Positions 6,278-10,448 of a DNA stretch of 10,448 nt are shown here, in pieces. The notes under the pieces were generated by a model. That model did no database searches and was not told the origin of the DNA. It saw nothing but the letters and a program-made list of their open reading frames with translations. The translations under genes and the position numbers were made by a program. The DNA comes from Spirochaetales bacterium (GTDB taxonomy: Bacteria; Spirochaetota; Spirochaetia; DTKZ01), in contig JAGODW010000028.1 in assembly GCA_017998025.1 (NCBI GenBank), forward strand, positions 1 to 10,448, in the 5' to 3' direction. Positions within the stretch are counted from its first letter, which is position 1. Every line of letters begins with the position of its first letter.

Positions 6278-7267
6278 TTATTCCTTCCGATTCCGGGCAA
6301 ACTGTACTGCAAGCTCTATCGCCTTAATCATACTGGATTCGTCGGCAGTACCTTTGCCCGCCTTGCCGAACACAGTTCCATGATCTACCGACGTACGGAG
6401 GATAGGAATCCCCACCGTCACATTTACCCCGCCCATAAAATCAAGGAGCTTAAGGGGGATGTGCCCCTGGTCATGGTACATCACCACTACCATATCGAAC
6501 ATTCCGTTCACAGCCTTCAGGAATACCGTATCCGGTGGAACCGGACCCGTAACATCCAGCCCCTCTCTTTTCGCCTCCTGAATGGCAGGAACCACTTCGT
6601 TTAATTCCTCGTTTCCAAATAATCCGTTTTCACCCGCATGGGCATTTAATCCTGCAACCGCGATCCGGGGCTTTTCAATCCCCAGATCCCTCATAGCCTC
6701 CTGAGCAAGCCGAATCACCCGCAGCACCCTGTCTTTTTTCACCCGTTCTATGGCTTCTTTCATTGATACATGGGTGGAGACATGGATTACCTTTAGTGGG
6801 CCTCCAGTGAGCATCATGGCGTAATCCTTTGCGCCGGTTAAATCGGCAAATATTTCCGTCATGCCTGCATAATGGATTCCTGCAGAGTTCATCGCTTCTT
6901 TGTTGATCGGGCCGGTAACTACTCCGGCGATTTTCTTCGCCTTAGCATCTTCAATAGCTCGCACGATAAACTCAAAGGCAGCTTTCCCGCAGGGTGCCTG
7001 TACCTTTGCATACTCCCAGGTATCCGGCATGTTGTCCAGCGAGATCAAATTCAGAAAACCGTCTTTGTATTCCAGGGGGCTCTGAATTCTGAGTAGACTC
7101 AACCGAGTAGGAACAATACCTATCGCCCTGCGCAGTACTTTTTCATCCCCGTAGAGGACCGGACGGCACATATCCGAAACTTCTTTCTTATTCAATGCTT
7201 TTATGCAAATTTCCGGCCCTGCACCTGCCGGATCTCCGATCGTTATACCTAACAAGGGTCGTTCCAT
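6278..7267 (-). CDS. pdxA: PdxA-family NAD-dependent 4-phosphohydroxythreonine dehydrogenase-like protein (possibly PdxA2-type)
   Basis: The 329-residue protein matches PdxA along its length: ITIGDPAGAGPEI at the start, TGPINKEAM, STHVSM, LNAHAGENG, MYHDQGHIPLKLLDF, GVNVTVGIPILRTSVDHG. PdxA oxidises 4-phosphohydroxy-L-threonine with NAD in vitamin B6 synthesis. The three divalent-metal ligands are present (His166, His210, His265; E. coli 166, 211, 266), as are Lys273, Asn282 and Arg291 equivalent to substrate-binding residues 274, 283 and 292. The substrate-contacting His136 (GHTE in typical PdxA) is Met136 here (GMTE). The HDQGHIP(L/V)KLL wording resembles PdxA2 enzymes acting on 4-phospho-D-threonate/erythronate more than E. 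coli PdxA, so the true substrate is open. The ATG at 7267 has a strong GAGAGGAGAA ribosome binding site 7 bases upstream. It lies 93 bases after the transporter gene oppF, same strand, and may be the last gene of that operon. Confidence 0.88.
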   Translation of the reverse strand: MERPLLGITIGDPAGAGPEICIKALNKKEVSDMCRPVLYGDEKVLRRAIGIVPTRLSLLRIQSPLEYKDGFLNLISLDNMPDTWEYAKVQAPCGKAAFEFIVRAIEDAKAKKIAGVVTGPINKEAMNSAGIHYAGMTEIFADLTGAKDYAMMLTGGPLKVIHVSTHVSMKEAIERVKKDRVLRVIRLAQEAMRDLGIEKPRIAVAGLNAHAGENGLFGNEELNEVVPAIQEAKREGLDVTGPVPPDTVFLKAVNGMFDMVVVMYHDQGHIPLKLLDFMGGVNVTVGIPILRTSVDHGTVFGKAGKGTADESSMIKAIELAVQFARNRKE

Positions 7268-7274
7268 CCTATAG

Positions 7275-7284
7275 TTCTCCTCTC
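7275..7284 (-). promoter_or_regulatory. Strong ribosome binding site of pdxA
   Basis: On the minus strand GAGAGGAGAA (7284-7275) lies 7 bases before the ATG at 7267. It fixes that start and makes translation independent of the upstream oppF gene. Confidence 0.75.
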
Positions 7285-7309
7285 TTCATCGAATATTACC
7301 CTACTATAC

Positions 7310-7323
7310 CGGCCTCCCGGCCG
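7310..7323 (-). other. Small GC-rich hairpin with GNRA-type loop between oppF and pdxA
   Basis: On the minus strand CGGCC-GGGA-GGCCG forms a 5-base GC stem closed by GGGA, which fits the GNRA tetraloop pattern. No T-run follows, so it is not an intrinsic terminator. It could be an mRNA processing or stability element that separates oppF and pdxA expression; this is only suggested by position. Confidence 0.35.
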
Positions 7324-7360
7324 TTTGTATACGGTGGGGGAAAGGTTAAGCAGGCGTTCC

Positions 7361-8380
7361 TTAAACGCGCCAGCAAGCAACCTGATGCTCGTCTCCACTA
7401 TCCCGAAGCAACGGTTCTTTCATACGGCATTCCGGTGCTGCCTTAAAACACCGTGTATGGAAACGGCACCCGGTAGGTGGATCGATAGCATTCGGAACAT
7501 CCCCTTCAAGGATAATTCGCTTTCGGTTACGTTCCTTATCCGGATCCGCTTCAGGAACTGCGGAAAGAAGGGCAATTGTGTAGGGATGAAGCGGTTTATC
7601 GAACAGTTCATCCTTCTGCCCCAGCTCTACGATTTTTCCGAGGTACATTACGGCAACTCGATTACTCATATACCGGACAATAGAAAGATCATGGGCAATA
7701 AACAGGTACGTGAGTTTGTACGCTTCCTGGATGTCCATCAGCAAATTAATGATTTGAGCCTGGATGGATACGTCCAGTGCCGATAGGGGCTCGTCGCACA
7801 CGATAAATTCGGGCTCACTTGCCAGAGCACGGGCAATGCAGATACGTTGCCGCTGTCCTCCGGAGAACTCGTGGGGGTAACGGTTGGCGGCGTTTGGAGT
7901 GAGGCCAACGTCTGTGAGGAGTTTCTTCACCCGATCCCGGATCGTATTTTTTGGACAAAGACCATGTACTTTTAACGGCTCTGCCAATGCATCCCCTATC
8001 GTCATGCGAGGATTAAGGGTGGAATACGGATCCTGAAATACGATCTGAATTTTTTTCCGCAGGGGACGGAGTTCTTTTTCCGTTAGTTTCGTTAGATCCG
8101 TTCCGTCAAACTCGATCCTTCCTGAGGTCGGCTTGTACAGTTGAAGAACAGAAAATCCGGTAGTTGATTTCCCGCAACCAGATTCGCCTACAAGCCCCAG
8201 GGTCTCTCCCCTGTAGATGTCGAACGAGATATCATCGATAGCCCGAACAATAGCCGAGCGCTCGCCAAAAGCTCCCAATTTCACGGGAAAATGCTTAACC
8301 AGGTTACGGACACGAAGAAGGGGTGTTTGGTTTATTGGAATTGCGTGGTTCATTGAGTTTGTTGAGTTTGTCGAGTTCAT
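7361..8380 (-). CDS. oppF: Oligopeptide/dipeptide ABC transporter ATP-binding protein, OppF/DppF type
   Basis: The 339-residue cytoplasmic ATPase has Walker A GESGCGKS (65-72), Q-loop [11 protein letters not shown] (from 115), signature FSGGQRQR (172-179), Walker B ending in Asp196-Glu197, D-loop SALD and H-loop His230. The [11 protein letters not shown] wording and the N-terminal VKHFPVK are typical of OppF rather than OppD. The C-terminal oligopeptide-transporter domain has four cysteines ([16 protein letters not shown]); related Dpp/Opp ATPases bind an iron-sulfur cluster through cysteines in this domain. Its ATG overlaps the oppD stop as ATGA and follows GGGGGA, so translation is coupled. 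The first ten residues are the repeat [10 protein letters not shown], encoded by a 9-base tandem repeat; Met10 (8353) is an alternative start. With OppD it would power the permeases encoded upstream. The transported substrate cannot be read from the sequence. Confidence 0.95.
   Translation of the reverse strand: MNSTNSTNSMNHAIPINQTPLLRVRNLVKHFPVKLGAFGERSAIVRAIDDISFDIYRGETLGLVGESGCGKSTTGFSVLQLYKPTSGRIEFDGTDLTKLTEKELRPLRKKIQIVFQDPYSTLNPRMTIGDALAEPLKVHGLCPKNTIRDRVKKLLTDVGLTPNAANRYPHEFSGGQRQRICIARALASEPEFIVCDEPLSALDVSIQAQIINLLMDIQEAYKLTYLFIAHDLSIVRYMSNRVAVMYLGKIVELGQKDELFDKPLHPYTIALLSAVPEADPDKERNRKRIILEGDVPNAIDPPTGCRFHTRCFKAAPECRMKEPLLRDSGDEHQVACWRV
8351..8377 (-). repeat. 9-base tandem repeat at the start of oppF
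   Basis: On the minus strand directly after the start codon: AACTCGACA, AACTCAACA, AACTCAATG, then AACCACGCA as a degenerate fourth unit. It encodes Asn-Ser-Thr, Asn-Ser-Thr, Asn-Ser-Met. Because the unit is three codons, slippage would change length without shifting frame. The third unit ends in an in-frame ATG. Confidence 0.75.
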
Positions 8381-9369
8381 TTTTTCCCCCGGATATCGAT
8401 CCAGCAGGCGATACGATGCTGAGAGTTTTCATCTGCTCCTGGAACCATTGTGAGCGTGGGTATTTCCCGCTCGCAGCGCTCAATTTTATATTGGCAGCGG
8501 GGTGCAAAGGGACAACTCACCGGTTTTACAAACAGGTTTGGAGGCGAGCCGCCGATAGATGATAGCCGCTTGCCTTTTGAGGCACTCACTCTTGGTATTG
8601 AATTAAGAAGCCCTATAGTATAGGGATGCCGGGGGTCCTTATAGATGTCGTCAAGGACTGCCTCTTCTACAACGGTACCTGCGTACATCACCATAATCCG
8701 GTCAACCATTCCTGCCAGCAAACTTAGGTCATGGGTGATCCAGATAATCGAAGTGTGGAGTTTCGCCCGGATGTCCTTTACAAGCTCTACGATCTGAGCC
8801 TGAATCGTTACATCAAGGGCAGTTGTCGGTTCGTCTGCTATGATAAGGGATGGCTCGTTAAGGAGGGCCATGGCAATCATGACCCGTTGCCGCATACCGC
8901 CGGAAAGCTGATGGGGGTATTCGTCAAGTCGGTGCTTGCTGTTGGAAATACCAACCATATCGAGGTATGCAGCACTTTTTTCCAGTGCATCTTTCATCTT
9001 CATACCTTTATGGCATACAAGACCTTCCGATAACTGCAATCCTATTTTAAGAAAGGGGTTGAGGGAGGTCATGGGGTCCTGGAAGATCATACCCACTTTG
9101 GAACCTCGAACAATATTCATCACCTTTTTATTTGCTTTCGTTAGCTCAAGATCTTCCAGCAGTACGCTTCCGTTCGTTATTTGCGCAGAAGGGGGCAACA
9201 GTTTAATGAGGCTCATCATCGTAACGCTTTTACCACAGCCACTTTCCCCTACGACACCGAGCATTTCACCTTTTTGTACATGGAATGAAACACCATTCAC
9301 CGCATATACGTACCCTGAGCGTGCTCTGAACCGAGTCTCTAGATTCTTCACTTCCAGTAGATTGGTCAC
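8377..9369 (-). CDS. oppD: Oligopeptide/dipeptide ABC transporter ATP-binding protein, OppD/DppD type
   Basis: The 330-residue ATPase has Walker A GESGCGKS (41-48), Q-loop [10 protein letters not shown] (from 96), signature LSGGMRQR (155-162), Walker B ending in Asp179-Glu180 and H-loop His213. MTSLNP and [14 protein letters not shown] are typical of OppD/DppD. The C-terminal domain ([12 protein letters not shown], then CPFAPRC, ERC, IACW) is the oligopeptide-transporter extension with four cysteines. The start is GTG at 9369, with AAAGGAG 6 bases upstream. An ATG three bases earlier is out of frame and reads only ATG GCG TGA, so it is not the start. The gene follows oppC by 22 bases and overlaps oppF by 4 bases, which supports one operon and a heterodimeric OppD-OppF motor. 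Confidence 0.95.
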   Translation of the reverse strand: MTNLLEVKNLETRFRARSGYVYAVNGVSFHVQKGEMLGVVGESGCGKSVTMMSLIKLLPPSAQITNGSVLLEDLELTKANKKVMNIVRGSKVGMIFQDPMTSLNPFLKIGLQLSEGLVCHKGMKMKDALEKSAAYLDMVGISNSKHRLDEYPHQLSGGMRQRVMIAMALLNEPSLIIADEPTTALDVTIQAQIVELVKDIRAKLHTSIIWITHDLSLLAGMVDRIMVMYAGTVVEEAVLDDIYKDPRHPYTIGLLNSIPRVSASKGKRLSSIGGSPPNLFVKPVSCPFAPRCQYKIERCEREIPTLTMVPGADENSQHRIACWIDIRGKK

Positions 9370-9391
9370 GCCATTCTCCTTTCGAAAAACG

Positions 9392-10327
9392 CTATTTCCA
9401 CTGCCGGGGATTCAGCGCATCGTTCAGGCCGTCTCCCAGGAAACTGAACGCGATTGTAACAATTCCCAATACGATCGCGGGCGCTGCTAAAATATGTGGG
9501 TATACCTGCCACACTCGCAAGCCGTCGCTGATCATGTTGCCCCAGCTTGGCATAGGAGGACGGACTCCTACCCCGAGAAAACTGAAGGAAGACTCAAGCA
9601 CCATTGCCTCCCCCAGCGTAGCGCTGAATAACACAATGATGGGGCCAATCGCATTGGGGATGACATACGAAGTAAGGATCTTTGGAGTTGGTACACCGAT
9701 TGCCTTTGCCGCTATCACATAATTCTTGTTCCGGATGGAGAGAATTTGACCCCGGATAAGCCGCGCAGCTTTAGGCCACTTAATTAAGGCAAGCGAACCA
9801 AAAACGATCCCGAAATCTACAATAATCGTATTGCGCCAGAATTCGTTGTGCGTTGCCATGAATTGTGCATCCATCCAGTTTACCAGCGTCGGCTTTAAGG
9901 ACACATTGATAACAATAACTATAAGGAGCGAAGGTACGGACATGGTAATATCGATGAGCCAGGTTATGAACGAGTCTACCTTTCCTCCCATGTACCCGGC
10001 TATCGATCCAAGGATTATTCCAATAAGAAAACTCAGGATGGTAACGGAGAATGCCACGATCACGGCAGTGCGAGCACCGTAGATCACCCTGCTTAGTATA
10101 TCGCGGCCTAAATCGTCTGTTCCAAACCAGTGTTTTTCCGAAGGCGGAGCATTGCGTGCGGTAAGATCCTGAGAAAGGAAATCATAGGGGGTGAGGAGAG
10201 GACCGAACACCGCCACAAGAATCAACAATACGATTACGACCAGTCCGATAATGGCTAATTTATTTGCTACGAGACGATTAAAAGCATCTTTCGTAAGGCT
10301 GTACTGTCGTTCCGAATCATCCATCAT
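9392..10327 (-). CDS. oppC: Oligopeptide/dipeptide ABC transporter permease, OppC/DppC type
   Basis: The 311-residue inner-membrane protein has a cytoplasmic N-terminus, first transmembrane helix ~24-46, the OppC/DppC-typical HWFGTDDLGRDILSRVIYGAR segment (66-86), several further helices, the EAA coupling loop YVIAAKAIGVPTPKILTSYVIPN (ends near 203 and 225; Gly211 conserved) that contacts the ATPases, and the terminal SFLGDGLNDALNPR motif. Residues ~143-170 (around NWMDAQFMATHNEFW) form a hydrophilic stretch that seems about 25 residues longer than in E. coli DppC and would face the periplasm. Tandem ATGs (10327, 10324) follow an AGGAGGAG ribosome binding site. The first ATG overlaps the oppB stop as ATGA. 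With OppB it should form the peptide-translocating pore; a nickel or other small-molecule substrate is possible, since the family is shared. Confidence 0.95.
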   Translation of the reverse strand: MMDDSERQYSLTKDAFNRLVANKLAIIGLVVIVLLILVAVFGPLLTPYDFLSQDLTARNAPPSEKHWFGTDDLGRDILSRVIYGARTAVIVAFSVTILSFLIGIILGSIAGYMGGKVDSFITWLIDITMSVPSLLIVIVINVSLKPTLVNWMDAQFMATHNEFWRNTIIVDFGIVFGSLALIKWPKAARLIRGQILSIRNKNYVIAAKAIGVPTPKILTSYVIPNAIGPIIVLFSATLGEAMVLESSFSFLGVGVRPPMPSWGNMISDGLRVWQVYPHILAAPAIVLGIVTIAFSFLGDGLNDALNPRQWK

Positions 10328-10448
10328 TCTTCTCCTCCTTTCCTTTTATACTCCGCTCGCGGATCGAGAAGCGGATACGTAATATCAACGAGCAGGTTAG
10401 AGAGCATAACGACTACGGAAAAGATAAGCACTATCGCCAGGATTACAG
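10324..10448 (-). CDS. oppB: Oligopeptide/dipeptide ABC transporter permease, OppB/DppB type, C-terminal end only
   Basis: The minus-strand frame is open from the window edge (first full codon at 10446) to TGA at 10326-10324, giving 40 residues. A hydrophobic helix (ILAIVLIFSVVVMLSNLLV) leads into DITYPLLDPRAEY, which matches the conserved OppB/DppB C-terminus (NLLVDxxYxxLDPR). A basic-acidic tail KRKGGEE follows; its bases double as the ribosome binding site of oppC. The stop overlaps the oppC start by 4 bases. The rest of the gene, and presumably a substrate-binding protein gene, lie beyond the window. Confidence 0.88.
   Translation of the reverse strand, partial: VILAIVLIFSVVVMLSNLLVDITYPLLDPRAEYKRKGGEE

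Noticed and set aside
6278..7267. Loss of a metal-binding histidine in PdxA
   Set aside because: At first GMTE looked like loss of a metal ligand, but by position it matches substrate-contacting residue 136; the metal ligands at 166, 210 and 265 are all present.
7325..7786. Plus-strand open frame of 153 codons opposite oppF
   Set aside because: It is antisense to the conserved C-terminal half of the OppF ATPase and has no coherent domain pattern.
9372..9374. ATG upstream of oppD as start codon
   Set aside because: It is out of frame and stops after two codons (ATG GCG TGA); the GTG at 9369 has better spacing from the ribosome binding site.
8936..9490. Plus-strand open frame of 184 codons opposite oppD and the end of oppC
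   Set aside because: It runs antisense to two clear transporter genes, has no family-like motifs and crosses their intergenic boundary.

Overview
The window looks like ordinary, gene-dense bacterial chromosome of roughly 50% G+C from a diderm: it has a periplasmic HtrA/DegP protease with a signal peptide and a membrane histidine kinase facing the periplasm. The mix of genes (a divergent YchF/DUF933 protein, a CNHC glutaredoxin-like protein, an AGE-family sugar epimerase) is compatible with a spirochaete, but this is a weak inference. I see no tRNA, rRNA, insertion sequence, phage gene, CRISPR array or obvious horizontally acquired island.

Left third: the 3' part of a divergent YchF-like P-loop GTPase/ATPase gene (1-912, 5' end outside the window) is followed by an AT-rich promoter region and a small glutaredoxin-like gene (993-1319). 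These converge on an AGE-family sugar epimerase/isomerase gene (2492-1377, minus strand), with a hairpin in the convergent gap. The AGE gene is divergent from the next block across an 81-base intergenic region that carries an inverted repeat.

Middle: an OmpR-family response regulator (2574-3248), its sensor kinase (3235-4629, overlapping by 14 bases) and an HtrA/DegP serine protease (4724-6187) lie in one direction. The 94 bases before htrA hold three copies of a C(T/C)GTAAT element at exactly 11-base spacing, directly before a TATATA/TATATT -10-like sequence. This is the arrangement OmpR/PhoB-type regulators bind. The simplest reading is a local envelope-stress circuit in which kinase and regulator control the protease, similar in logic to CpxAR-DegP. 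A good intrinsic terminator (6213-6248) closes this block.

Right: a leftward operon encodes an oligopeptide/dipeptide-type ABC importer: end of permease OppB (10448-10324), permease OppC, and ATPases OppD and OppF, joined by 4-base ATGA overlaps or a 22-base gap. It is followed 93 bases later by a PdxA-family dehydrogenase gene with its own strong ribosome binding site. The PdxA protein keeps its three metal-binding histidines but has methionine at the usual substrate-contacting histidine position (136), so its substrate may differ from 4-phosphohydroxy-L-threonine.

I do not see an obviously new multi-gene system. The most interesting points are the 11-base triple repeat before htrA, the Met136 substitution and transporter linkage of PdxA, and the 9-base tandem repeat in the start of oppF.
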